Both the position numbers and the translations under genes were made by a program. The notes beneath the pieces are model-generated. The model had not been told where the DNA came from, did not search any database, and worked only from the letters and a program-made list of their open reading frames with translations. From Streptomyces sp. NRRL S-340 (GTDB lineage: Bacteria > Actinomycetota > Actinomycetes > Streptomycetales > Streptomycetaceae), in contig NZ_JOIY01000061.1 in NCBI RefSeq assembly GCF_000720185.1, forward strand, positions 1 to 45,671: 45,671 bases of DNA, written 5' to 3'. Positions 19,927-27,913 of this stretch are shown here, one piece after another. Numbering within the stretch: the stretch's first letter is position 1; the number at the start of each line of letters is the position of its first letter.

Positions 19927-21449
19927 GCGTCCTGGCCCAGCCGGCGGCCGCCTCGGTGGTCCAGTCCGTCGACTGGCTCGCCATCGCGCCGCCCACCCTC
20001 ACCGCGGTGACCGCTCTCGCCGTGCTCGTCGCCGACCTCTTCGTGCCCGCCGCGCGCAAACCCGTCCTCGGCTGGGTGTCGGTCGCGGGCCTCGCCGCCT
20101 CCGCGCTGCTCCTGCTGCCCCTCCTGGACGGCCACCGCAGCACCTTCTGCCGGGCCGGGCAGGCCGCCGGCCCCTGCAGCTACACCGCCGACCACTTCGC
20201 GCTCGTCATCCAGTTCCTGGTCCTGGGCGGAGCACTGCTCGCCGCCCTGCTGTCGGTGACCGCGCTCCAGGACGCGCGCGGGGGTCTGCCCGCGGGGGAG
20301 TACTGGTTCCTGCTGCTGTCCTCCGCGGCCGGCGCCGCCCTCCTGCCCGCCTCCCGCGACCTGGCGACCCTGATCGTCGCCCTGGAGGCCGCCTCCCTGC
20401 CCGCTTTCGCCCTCGTCGGTCTCCGGCACGGCGACCGCAGGTCCTCCGACGCGGCCCTGAAGTTCTTCCTGTCGTCGGTCACCGCCACCGCCGTCAGCCT
20501 CCTGGGCGTGAGCTTCGTCTACGCCACCACCGGCACGCTCTACCTCACCCAGGTGGCCGACCGCCTCCCGCACGTCGACGCGCAGTTCCACACCCTCGCC
20601 CAGACCGGTGTCGTCCTCACCCTGATCGGCTTCGCCTTCAAACTGGCCGCCGTCCCGTTCCACTTCTGGGTGCCCGACACCTACGTGGGCGCCCCCCTGC
20701 CGATCGCCGCCTACCTGTCCGTCGTCGGCAAGGCCGTCGGCTTCAGCGGCCTGATCCTCACCGCGGTCCTCGCGTTCCCCTCGTACGCCGACGTCTGGGG
20801 CCCGGCGCTCGCCGTGCTCGCCGCGCTCACCATGACCGCCGGCAACGTCGGCGCCCTGCGCCAGCAGGCCACGCGCGCGTACAGCGCCGTCCGGCTGCTC
20901 GCCTGGTCCTCCGTCGGCCAGGCGGGCTACCTCCTGGTGCCGATCGCCGCCGCCGGGTACGCCGAGGACGCGCGAAAGGCGATCGGGTCCACCGTCGCGT
21001 ACGCCCTCATGTACGCCGTCGTGAACCTCGGCGCCTTCGCCGTGGCCGCGCTCGTGGGACGCACCCGGGCCAGCAACCGCGTCGCCGACTACCGCGGGCT
21101 GTACGCCACCAACCCGGCGGCCGCCCTCCTCCTGGCCTTCTTCCTGCTGTGCCTCGCCGGGCTGCCGCCGGGCATCATCGGCCTGTTCGCGAAGGTCACC
21201 GTCTTCGCCGCGGCCGTCGGCGCCGGGCTCGGCTGGCTGGCCGTCGTCATGGCCGTCAACGTCGTCATCGCGCTGTACTACTACCTCCATTGGACCGCGC
21301 TGCTGTTCCGTTCCCCCGAGGGCGAACCCGTGCGGCACCGCGTCCCGGCACCCCTCACCGCCGCGATCACCCTGGCGGGCCTCCTGGGCGTCGCCCTGTC
21401 CGGGGCGCCCCAGCTGGTGCTGCGCTTCGCGAGCGGCGGCCTGTTCTGA
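19923..21449 (+). CDS. nuoN: NADH-quinone oxidoreductase-like subunit N (antiporter-like)
   Basis: 508 residues. Buried Glu155 (LIVALEAASLPAFALVGL) and Lys180 (AALKFFLSS), then FAFKLAAVPFHFWVPDTYVG, the NuoN signature. It closes the operon; 164 bp separate it from the protease gene downstream. Confidence 0.94.
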   Translation: MSVLAQPAAASVVQSVDWLAIAPPTLTAVTALAVLVADLFVPAARKPVLGWVSVAGLAASALLLLPLLDGHRSTFCRAGQAAGPCSYTADHFALVIQFLVLGGALLAALLSVTALQDARGGLPAGEYWFLLLSSAAGAALLPASRDLATLIVALEAASLPAFALVGLRHGDRRSSDAALKFFLSSVTATAVSLLGVSFVYATTGTLYLTQVADRLPHVDAQFHTLAQTGVVLTLIGFAFKLAAVPFHFWVPDTYVGAPLPIAAYLSVVGKAVGFSGLILTAVLAFPSYADVWGPALAVLAALTMTAGNVGALRQQATRAYSAVRLLAWSSVGQAGYLLVPIAAAGYAEDARKAIGSTVAYALMYAVVNLGAFAVAALVGRTRASNRVADYRGLYATNPAAALLLAFFLLCLAGLPPGIIGLFAKVTVFAAAVGAGLGWLAVVMAVNVVIALYYYLHWTALLFRSPEGEPVRHRVPAPLTAAITLAGLLGVALSGAPQLVLRFASGGLF

Positions 21450-21613
21450 GTCACCCGGACGGCCCGGCACCCGCCGCACGGGCCAGGGAACCCAGGGCGC
21501 TCGCCTGGCGTTGACCGGTACGGAAGGGTCCACTGGACGTGACACCACGGCACCGGTGGACCGAACAGCAGCAAGCGAAGGGTTCCCCTGCCGCACCACT
21601 TGGAGGGCGTACC

Positions 21614-22477
21614 GTGCACCGCCGGCACAACGGGCTCAGGACCGCAGTACTCCTCGGGGGACTGTCCGCACTCATCATCGTCATCGGCAGTCTCTTCGGC
21701 CGCACCGGCCTGATCGTCGCGGTCCTCGTCGCCCTCGGCACCAACGCCTACGCGTACTGGAACAGCGACAAGCTGGCCCTGCGCGCCATGCGCGCCCGCC
21801 CGGTCAGCGAGTTCGAGGCCCCGGCCCTGTACCGGATGGTCCGCGACCTCTCCACCCAGGCGCGCCAGCCGATGCCCCGCCTGTACATCTCCCCGACGGA
21901 GGCACCCAACGCCTTCGCGACCGGCCGCAACCCGCGCAACGCCGCGGTGTGCTGCACGGAAGGCATCCTGCGCCTCCTGGACGAGCGCGAACTGCGCGGT
22001 GTCATCGGCCACGAGCTGAGCCACGTCTACAATCGCGACATCCTGATCTCCTCGGTCGCCGGCGCCCTCGCCTCCGTGATCATGTTCCTGGTCAACTTCG
22101 CCTGGCTGGTCCCGGTGGGCCGGTCCGACGACGACGAGGGCCCGGGCATCTTCGGCATGCTCCTGATCATGATCCTCGGCCCGCTCGCGGCCAGCCTCAT
22201 CCAGCTGGCCATCAGCCGCTCCCGCGAGTACGAGGCCGACGCGTCCGGCGCGCGCCTCACCGGTGACCCGCTCGCCCTCGCCGGAGCCCTGCGCAAGCTG
22301 GAGACGGGCACCCAGCAGCTCCCGCTGCCCCCGGAGCCCCGCATCGAGACCGCGAGCCACATGATGATCGCGAACCCCTTCCGCCCGGGCCAGGGGCTGT
22401 CGAAGATGTTCTCCACGCACCCGCCCATGGCGGAGCGCATCGCCCGACTCGAACAGATGGCAGGTCGCGGACAGTGA
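21614..22477 (+). CDS. htpX: HtpX-like M48 membrane zinc metalloprotease
   Basis: 287 residues. Two N-terminal membrane helices (about 10-45), zinc site His133-Glu-Leu-Ser-His137 ([11 protein letters not shown]), another pair of hydrophobic segments (~145-190), and the third ligand in [14 protein letters not shown] at 21614 has TGGAGGG just upstream. Membrane-protein quality control. Immediately downstream YccF overlaps by 4 bp, so the two are co-translated. Confidence 0.93.
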   Translation: MHRRHNGLRTAVLLGGLSALIIVIGSLFGRTGLIVAVLVALGTNAYAYWNSDKLALRAMRARPVSEFEAPALYRMVRDLSTQARQPMPRLYISPTEAPNAFATGRNPRNAAVCCTEGILRLLDERELRGVIGHELSHVYNRDILISSVAGALASVIMFLVNFAWLVPVGRSDDDEGPGIFGMLLIMILGPLAASLIQLAISRSREYEADASGARLTGDPLALAGALRKLETGTQQLPLPPEPRIETASHMMIANPFRPGQGLSKMFSTHPPMAERIARLEQMAGRGQ

Positions 22478-22866
22478 AGACAATCCTGAACGTCATCTGG
22501 CTGGTGCTGAGCGGCTTCTGGCTGTTCCTCGGCTACCTCTTCGCGGGCGTGCTCCTGTGCATCACCGTGATCGGCATCCCGTTCGGCATCGCGGCGTTCC
22601 GCATAGGCGTCTACGCCCTGTGGCCCTTCGGGTACACCACGGTCGAGCGCCGCGACGCGGGCGCCCCGTCCTGCATCGGCAACGTGCTGTGGCTCGTGCT
22701 GGCGGGCTGGTGGCTGGCGCTCGCCCACATCGTGACGGGCGTCATGCTCTGCGTCACGATCATCGGCATCCCGTTCGGCGTCGCGAACTTCAAACTCATC
22801 CCGGTCTCGCTGCTGCCGCTGGGCCGCGAGATCGTCCGGACGGACGAGCCCTTCGCCACCCGCTGA
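22474..22866 (+). CDS. YccF-domain membrane protein
   Basis: 130 residues made of two copies of the YccF repeat: [26 protein letters not shown] (residues ~18-45, [14 protein letters not shown]) and [14 protein letters not shown] (~90-103). Each forms a membrane hairpin. GTG start overlaps the htpX stop. Function of YccF proteins is not established. Confidence 0.9.
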   Translation: MKTILNVIWLVLSGFWLFLGYLFAGVLLCITVIGIPFGIAAFRIGVYALWPFGYTTVERRDAGAPSCIGNVLWLVLAGWWLALAHIVTGVMLCVTIIGIPFGVANFKLIPVSLLPLGREIVRTDEPFATR

Positions 22867-23014
22867 GCCGCCGCGTGTCACGGCCCGGAGACCCCGCGGG
22901 CCGATGCAACCGCAGGCAGGCCCCGCGGCGTCCTCCTGGACGACACGGGTGCGAACACGCGTGTGGCACACACGGGCGACGACCACGGGTCGCCGGGAAA
23001 GGCGGGTTCAGGAC

Positions 23015-23281
23015 ATGGGCGTCATCAGCTGGATCATCCTGGGGCTGCTGGCCGGGGCCATCGCGAAGTTCCTGCTGCCGGGCCGCGACCCCGGCGGCTT
23101 CATCGGCACGACCCTCATCGGCATCGCCGGCGCCTTCATCGGCGGCTGGATCTCGGCGCGCTGGCTGGACCACCCGATCTCCAAGCACTTCTACGACGGC
23201 GCCACCTGGGCGGCGGCGATCGGCGGCTCGCTCGTCCTGCTGATCGCCTACCGCATCCTCTTCGGCAACTCGCGCGACTGA
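23015..23281 (+). CDS. GlsB/YeaQ/YmgE-family small membrane protein
   Basis: 88 residues; three hydrophobic segments (MGVISWIILGLLAGAIAKFL; FIGTTLIGIAGAFIGGWIS; AAAIGGSLVLLIAYRILFG). The GLxAGxIAKxLxPG opening is the family signature (so-called transglycosylase-associated proteins). ATG at 23015 follows GTTCAGGA. Function unknown, often stress-induced. Confidence 0.9.
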   Translation: MGVISWIILGLLAGAIAKFLLPGRDPGGFIGTTLIGIAGAFIGGWISARWLDHPISKHFYDGATWAAAIGGSLVLLIAYRILFGNSRD

Positions 23282-23331
23282 TCGGGCGCCAAGCGCCGCC
23301 CGGGGGACGGCGCACACCGGCGCGGAAACGC

Positions 23332-23366
23332 GGAAGGGTGGGCACCGAGGCGGTGCCCGCCCTTCC
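23332..23366. terminator. Bidirectional terminator between glsB-like gene and yajQ
   Basis: A 16-bp stem (23332-23347 with 23351-23366, one G-T wobble) and a 3-nt AGG loop, lying between two convergent genes. No U-tract, as is usual in Streptomyces. Confidence 0.8.
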
Positions 23367-23378
23367 GGCATGCCGGTC

Positions 23379-23867
23379 CTACCGGTAGTTGACGAACTGC
23401 AGCGCGAAGTCGAAGTCCTGGCCCTTCAGCAGCGCGATCACGGCCTGCAGGTCGTCCCGGCTCTTGGAACTGACCCGCAGCTCGTCGCCCTGGACCTGGG
23501 CCTTGACGCCCTTGGGGCCCTCGTCACGGATGAGCTTGGCCACCTTCTTGGCGTTCTCCTGGGAGATGCCCTCCTGGATGGAGGCGAAGAGCTTGTACTC
23601 CTTGCCGGACAGCTGCGGCTCGCCCGCGTCCAGGGCCTTCAGCGAGATGCCGCGCTTGATCAGCTTGGACTGGAAGACGTCGAGGACCGCCTTCACCCGC
23701 TCCTCGGAGTCGGCCTCCATGAGGATCTTCTCTCCGGACCACGAGATCGAAGCACCCACGCCCTTGAAGTCGTAGCGCTGCGAGATCTCCTTGGCGGCCT
23801 GGTTGAGGGCGTTGTCGACCTCCTGCCGCTCGACCTTCGAGACGATGTCGAAACTGGAGTCGGCCAT
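23379..23867 (-). CDS. yajQ: YajQ-family cyclic di-GMP/nucleotide-binding protein
   Basis: 162 residues, typical length. Starts [20 protein letters not shown] and carries [17 protein letters not shown], the strongly conserved YajQ opening; [20 protein letters not shown] is the second RNP-like half. Members bind RNA/nucleotides and, in some bacteria, c-di-GMP. ATG at 23867 follows AGGA. It is the last chromosomal gene before the integrated element. Confidence 0.93.
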   Translation of the reverse strand: MADSSFDIVSKVERQEVDNALNQAAKEISQRYDFKGVGASISWSGEKILMEADSEERVKAVLDVFQSKLIKRGISLKALDAGEPQLSGKEYKLFASIQEGISQENAKKVAKLIRDEGPKGVKAQVQGDELRVSSKSRDDLQAVIALLKGQDFDFALQFVNYR

Positions 23868-24054
23868 GTCCTGTGGCTCCTTGTATCGGGGTGTGTCGGG
23901 ATGTGTCGGAGTGCGTTGCATGTGCGTGCCGGCGGGTGTGGGGGCAGCCGCCGCGCCCGGCCGTGGGGTCCGGGTCCGCATCCGCCCCAGCCTAGTCACC
24001 TCCCGCCCCGGCGACGCCGAGCAATCGGGTGGCGAAGCACCCCTGCGGATCGGG

Positions 24055-24060
24055 TATTGT
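24055..24060 (+). promoter_or_regulatory. Possible -10 box of the tRNA-Tyr promoter
   Basis: TATTGT in the AT-richest part of the upstream region, ~55 bp before the tRNA. There is no recognisable -35 at 16-18 bp, so this is tentative. Confidence 0.3.
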
Positions 24061-24115
24061 TTACGTCGTTGCCGGAGAGCACCGCCGAAAGGCAGTTCGA
24101 ACGGCAGCAAACCCC

Positions 24116-24197
24116 GGCGGTGTGCCCGAGCGGCCAAAGGGAGCAGACTGTAAATCTGCCGGCTCAGCCTTCCCAGGTTCGAATCCTGGCGCCGCCA
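24116..24197 (+). tRNA. tRNA-Tyr (GTA)
   Basis: 82 nt with a long variable arm (class II). Acceptor stem GGCGGTG pairs with CGCCGCC; anticodon stem GCAGA/TCTGC around loop CTGTAAA gives anticodon GTA; T-arm CCAGG-TTCGAAT-CCTGG. CCA is not encoded. The 3' half lies in the 60-bp attL repeat, so the element regenerates an intact tRNA on integration. Confidence 0.97.
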
Positions 24198-24207
24198 CAC
24201 TGGGGAA
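24148..24207 (+). other. attL (60-bp core repeat, copy 1)
   Basis: Identical to 40620-40679. Starts in the anticodon loop (CTGTAAATCTGCC) and extends 10 nt past the tRNA. Homology continues beyond with scattered differences into the terminator, as expected when the element carries a donor-derived tRNA 3' end. Confidence 0.93.
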
Positions 24208-24249
24208 GACCCCCTCCGACCAGCCTTCACGGCAGGTCGGAGGGGGTCT
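24207..24249 (+). terminator. tRNA-Tyr terminator (element-borne copy)
   Basis: A perfect 15-bp stem (24207-24221 with 24235-24249) and 13-nt loop followed by CTTCGTTG. Compared with the copy at 40679-40721, the pair G24208-C24248 is replaced there by A-T, a compensatory change. Confidence 0.85.
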
Positions 24250-24337
24250 CTTCGTTGCCGACCGCTGTTCGATTCAGGGGCCGATTCGGGCGGGCTGTCT
24301 CACCCTGTACCGCCTGAATCCCACCTCTGATCAGGGC

Positions 24338-24358
24338 GTGTCCCCCAGGTGTCCCCCG
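24338..24358 (+). other. Candidate integrase arm-type sites near attL
   Basis: Direct repeat GTGTCCCCC at 24338-24346 and 24349-24357. The stretch TCCCCCAGGTGT (24341-24352) recurs exactly at 40550-40561 near attR and nowhere else that I noticed. Position just outside the int stop fits an Int or Xis site. Confidence 0.5.
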
Positions 24359-24370
24359 GGGGAAGCGCGG

Positions 24371-25750
24371 TCACTCGGGCTCGTTCCACTCGCGCAGCGC
24401 CGCATCGATCCGGTTGTTCGCCCGCTCGCGGGTCTGGTCCAAGACCTTGGCGTACACCCTGTGCAGCACCGCGATGCTGTGGCCGGCGCGGCGGGCGCAC
24501 TCCATCGCGTCCACTCCCGAGCTGAGCCAGAAGGAGACGCCAGCGTGGCGTAGATCATATGGGCGGCGGGCGAGTAGAGATGTCGTCTCGGCCTCGGTCA
24601 GGACGTTCGCACGGGCTTTGGCCCACACCTCCCCATAGCCGGTCTCTTGCAGAAGGCCCCCGCGGGCGGTCCGGAACAGCCGGCCGTCAGGGGCCGTGCC
24701 GTGCGCTGCGAGGTGCTGCCGGAGCATGCGCACGAAGTGGGGAGGGATCGGCACCGGGCGCGAGTCCTTCACGGCGCGGGCCTTGAGGTGACGGGTTTCG
24801 TGGGCCGTCCCGTCGTCCGTCCAGTTCCGTCCGGCCCGGACGACTCCCTGACGAAGGGTGAGAGTGCCCCACCCCTTGTCGGGCAGGTGGCACTGAGTGG
24901 AGCGGAGCGCGGCGGCTTCCGCCGGCCGCATGGCCGCGTAGTACAGGCATCCGAAGAACGCTTCGAGCTGCTGCCCCCGTACCCCCTGCTCGCGTACCCC
25001 TGCCAACAGGGCCCGTACCTGTCGAGGGTTGGCGACGCTCTCAGGGTCGACCTCTTCCACGGCTTTCGGTGCCGTCCACTTCACTGCGGTCAGGGGATTC
25101 ACCGGAATGGTGAAGAGGTGTTCTTCCACGGCGAGTCCGAGTACGTCGCTCAGACAGGCACGCTTCCGTTTGGCAGTGCGAGGCGCGGCCGTCTTCCCGT
25201 CCATCTTCAGGGACAGGGCGTCGAGGGCCAGACGGACCGTCGCGGGGTCCTCCAGGGCCGATACCGGCATGGAGTGCTTGGCCACCCAGCGGAGAGCTTG
25301 GCCAATGTCGTCCGGCGGTGTCTGGTCCCACCGGTTGCGGTTGTAGGCCCACCCGTACAGTGCACGCCGCAGCAGCGCCGCGTCCGGCATCCCGGCCTTC
25401 GTCTTCACGAGCGCGGGCGTGATCGTGGCCAACGCGTCGGCGTAGTTCTTCCGGGACTTCGCCGGCGCCTTCGCCCACTTGCGCTCGATGTATGAGCGGG
25501 TGTGGTCGTACCAGGTAATGGAGCCCTGCTTTGCCCGCAGTTCGGAGACGGGAAGGCCGGTCTCCTCGTCGAACTGCTCACCGCGTCGGACAGCAGCCAT
25601 GATCTCTGAGCGTCGGCCGTCAGCCTGCACCTTCAGCTTGTAGCTCTTCGAGTGCTTCCGCTCCCCGACCAGCCACCGGACGCGGAAAGGCTTCGGGCGG
25701 TCTTTGCGCACTTCGAGCGAGTAGACGCGGATGTCGTAGGTCAATGCCAT
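24371..25750 (-). CDS. int: Tyrosine-type site-specific integrase
   Basis: 459 residues. Catalytic set: Arg275 (AAMRPAEAAALR), Tyr398-x-x-Arg401 (RPYDLRHAGVS, Tyr in place of the more usual His), His424 (AGHS) and nucleophile Tyr433 (HRVYAKV). The N-terminal ~70 residues form an arm-binding-like domain and 70-180 the core-binding domain. It recombines attP with the tRNA-Tyr attB. It is the last gene of the leftward unit, directly downstream of xis, and its stop is ~160 bp from attL. Confidence 0.95.
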   Translation of the reverse strand: MALTYDIRVYSLEVRKDRPKPFRVRWLVGERKHSKSYKLKVQADGRRSEIMAAVRRGEQFDEETGLPVSELRAKQGSITWYDHTRSYIERKWAKAPAKSRKNYADALATITPALVKTKAGMPDAALLRRALYGWAYNRNRWDQTPPDDIGQALRWVAKHSMPVSALEDPATVRLALDALSLKMDGKTAAPRTAKRKRACLSDVLGLAVEEHLFTIPVNPLTAVKWTAPKAVEEVDPESVANPRQVRALLAGVREQGVRGQQLEAFFGCLYYAAMRPAEAAALRSTQCHLPDKGWGTLTLRQGVVRAGRNWTDDGTAHETRHLKARAVKDSRPVPIPPHFVRMLRQHLAAHGTAPDGRLFRTARGGLLQETGYGEVWAKARANVLTEAETTSLLARRPYDLRHAGVSFWLSSGVDAMECARRAGHSIAVLHRVYAKVLDQTRERANNRIDAALREWNEPE

Positions 25751-25762
25751 GCGTACTCCAAA

Positions 25763-25788
25763 GAGGGCCCACCGGTTGGCGGGCCCTC
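25763..25788 (-). terminator. Hairpin between xis and int
   Basis: GAGGGCCC (25763-25770) and GGGCCCTC (25781-25788) form a perfect 8-bp stem with a 10-nt loop. It may attenuate read-through from xis into int or stabilise the xis message. Confidence 0.55.
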
Positions 25789-25810
25789 ACGGGTTTGATG
25801 CGGGAGGCGG

Positions 25811-25999
25811 TCAGGCGGCGGTCTCTTCCATGGCCGACCACCAGGCGTCAAGGTCGCTGCGGCGGCAGCGGAGCTGTCCGTTGGGGAGCTTGATGAGCTT
25901 GGGGGCCTTGCCGCGGGCGCGCATGCGGTAGAAGGCGGCGCGGCTCATGTCGATCTCTTCCAGGACTTCGGGGAGCTTGAGCATCTTGGGGCGGGCCAT
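25811..25999 (-). CDS. xis: Excisionase-like AlpA/MerR-type helix-turn-helix protein
   Basis: 62 residues. LPEVLEEIDMSRAAFYRMRA is a winged helix-turn-helix; the wing APKLIKLPNGQLRCRRSDLD and DAWW end are typical of Xis proteins of Streptomyces elements. It sits directly upstream of int on the same strand. It would bend DNA at the att sites and bias Int towards excision. Confidence 0.88.
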   Translation of the reverse strand: MARPKMLKLPEVLEEIDMSRAAFYRMRARGKAPKLIKLPNGQLRCRRSDLDAWWSAMEETAA

Positions 26000-26045
26000 C
26001 GTTGCTACTCCTCGCTGCTTCGGTGTGTGTCCGAGGTTCGGATTT

Positions 26046-26257
26046 CTGCGTCATCTGCGTCATCTGCGTCATTCGGGTCCTTGACCTGCGGTTTCGGGGT
26101 GACGCAGGACTGTGGGCGCGCGTCACCGGGTGACGCAGACCTTCGTCATCGGGTGACGCAGGTGACGCGGGGTGACGCAGAGATCGGCCGTCTGCGTCAC
26201 CCGTTTTCGGGCTGGTCGCCGGCCGTTTTCGGGGTGCGGGTGACGCAGGTGACGCAG
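26046..26257. repeat. Iteron-like array of octamer TGACGCAG (candidate replication origin)
   Basis: Ten exact copies in 212 bp. As TGACGCAG on the plus strand they begin at 26100, 26131, 26154, 26173, 26241 and 26250; as the complement CTGCGTCA at 26046, 26055, 26064 and 26192. Near copies occur at 26163 (TGACGCGG) and around 26121. The three at 26046-26071 are in 9-bp tandem, and 26241/26250 also 9 bp apart. Most plus-strand copies extend to GGTGACGCAG. The array lies in the non-coding gap between the replication ATPase and xis. Binding sites for a Rep/prim-pol or another element protein are likely. Confidence 0.85.
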
Positions 26258-26328
26258 CGTCTTCCTACTTCGGACAAGGGAGGGGGTGGTGTCTGTTGTG
26301 GTGGTGCGGCTCAAGGCGTGAAGAAGGG

Positions 26329-26410
26329 GCCGCTTCGCGGCGCGTCCATTGCAGGGCGGCTCTGCCGCCGAACAGCAAGAGGAGCACGCGCCGCCGGGTG
26401 CTCTTCTTGC
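26329..26410 (-). other. Cluster of three hairpins between the iteron array and the rep gene
   Basis: GCCGC-TTC-GCGGC (26329-26341), GGCGGC-TCT-GCCGCC (26355-26369) and a 13-bp arm pair with one mismatch (26375-26387 with 26398-26410). The last, only ~20 bp past the rep stop, is a good terminator for that gene. The other two may be part of the origin or single-strand initiation structures. Confidence 0.6.
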
Positions 26411-26432
26411 TTGTCTGGGCGGGCGGCGCCGG

Positions 26433-27911
26433 TTAGAACGCCGGTTGCTGCTCGTGCGCGGTCGGGTCGGCGGGCGGTCGCGCGATCTCGATGTAGCGGG
26501 ACGACTTGGTGCGTCCCCAGTCGATGAGGACGCTCCGGGCCGCGAGGGTGGGCTGAAGGCGCTTGAGGCGGTCTGAGAGCACCTTGCCGGTCGTCGGCCA
26601 CCCTTTAGGCAGGGGGCGGCACTCCTCGCCCGTGTAGAGGGCCGTGAGGGCGTGCAGCCATTCGGCGGACGTCATCCGCTGCTCGGTCCCCGGTTCCATG
26701 CCGGCGGCGTGCTTGATCGTGGTCTGCGCCAACAGGTCGCCCTCAATGACGTCGTCGTTGAGGTCGTCCAGACTGGCCCGGTACGCGGCCAGCGCTCCCA
26801 GACCGGTGGCCGCGTCCAACTGGGCGCACAGGTGGGCGAAGTCGGCCATCCGCAGGTCGGTCGGAGTGTCCGCCTCAGCCGCCCGGACCTGCACCGTGAG
26901 GTCCAGAAGCGAGCCGAGGATGACCGGCAGCGCCTCGGCGAAGTCGGACCACAGTTCCGTCTCGGTGCGCCTCACGCGGGGGCGTTCCAGCCGCAGCGGC
27001 AGCAACCGTTCGGCGAGGTCGCCCCGGAGGACACCGACGTCGATGCCAGTCAGCAGCAGCGGCCGGCGGTAGCCGACGCGGAAGACGTCCCCATCGGTGA
27101 ACAGCGCGCGCTTGACGTTCTCCGCGCCGGTCACGATGCAGCACATCGCATCGGACAGTTCCGGGGTCAGGTGGGAGAGGTTGTCCAGGGCGGTGACCCA
27201 TCCGGCCGCCACCGCCGTGATCAGGTTCTCCTCATCCTTCGGCGCCCGGCGCAGATCACCGGTCATGCCCTCGATGATCCGCACGAGCATCCGGCCGCCG
27301 GTGGACTTGCCCGCGCCCTGCGGTCCGGTAAGGAACGGGGCGGGCACGGGCACGGACGGTCCGAGGCAGCCGATCAGCCAGGCAATAGCCAGGCACTCGG
27401 TCTCGGCGGTGGCGAAGTTGCACAGCCGCATCAGTAGGTCGATGCCCTTGCCGTCCGTGTTCTTCACCGGCAGGGGCAGCTCCCCGGTGAGCTGGGTGCG
27501 CCGCCAGCAGACTTCCTGCGGGTCCGGGATGGCGATGTCCCAGCCGGTGGGGTGGATACGGACGGACTGCCCGTCGGCGCGGCCCAGGTCCAGCCAGGTC
27601 GCCCCGTCGAATCCGGGGGCGACACGGATGTGGACGGGCTGCACGTCCCCGGTCATCGCGAGCGCTTCGATCAGGTCCAGTGCCTCTTTCATGGCGGTGC
27701 CGTTGAACACGCCGACCCCGTCGCGGAAAAGTCCGACCATGAGTTCCTGGCGGTGGCTTCCCGTGGTGCCCTGGGAGCGGATCGGGCGGGCCACGGGGTG
27801 GCCGTTGCGCTGCGCGTACACGGTGCCGTCGGCGGTGCGGAAGTACCGGAAGTGGGACTGCGCGTAGTCGGTGATGACCTCGCGGGCCGGGTTCTTCTCC
27901 TCGTCGGACAT
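26433..27911 (-). CDS. Element replication ATPase/helicase-like protein
   Basis: 492 residues. Walker A GPQGAGKST at 196-204; a Walker B-like strand VTALDNLSHL at about 239-248; and an Arg-containing RPLLLTGID strand (~283-291) consistent with an AAA+/helicase superfamily 3-like core, as found in ATPases next to prim-pol genes of AICEs. The C-terminal ~100 residues (SAEWLHALTALYTGEEC...) look like a winged DNA-binding domain. ATG at 27911 lies two bases after the prim-pol stop, so both are co-translated. Probable role is unwinding during autonomous replication of the excised circle. Exact family not certain. Confidence 0.8.
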   Translation of the reverse strand: MSDEEKNPAREVITDYAQSHFRYFRTADGTVYAQRNGHPVARPIRSQGTTGSHRQELMVGLFRDGVGVFNGTAMKEALDLIEALAMTGDVQPVHIRVAPGFDGATWLDLGRADGQSVRIHPTGWDIAIPDPQEVCWRRTQLTGELPLPVKNTDGKGIDLLMRLCNFATAETECLAIAWLIGCLGPSVPVPAPFLTGPQGAGKSTGGRMLVRIIEGMTGDLRRAPKDEENLITAVAAGWVTALDNLSHLTPELSDAMCCIVTGAENVKRALFTDGDVFRVGYRRPLLLTGIDVGVLRGDLAERLLPLRLERPRVRRTETELWSDFAEALPVILGSLLDLTVQVRAAEADTPTDLRMADFAHLCAQLDAATGLGALAAYRASLDDLNDDVIEGDLLAQTTIKHAAGMEPGTEQRMTSAEWLHALTALYTGEECRPLPKGWPTTGKVLSDRLKRLQPTLAARSVLIDWGRTKSSRYIEIARPPADPTAHEQQPAF

Positions 27912-27913
27912 GG

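Noticed and set aside
26046..26257. CRISPR array for the repeated octamers
   Set aside because: Repeats are 8-10 bp, in both orientations and irregularly spaced with no unique spacers of constant size.
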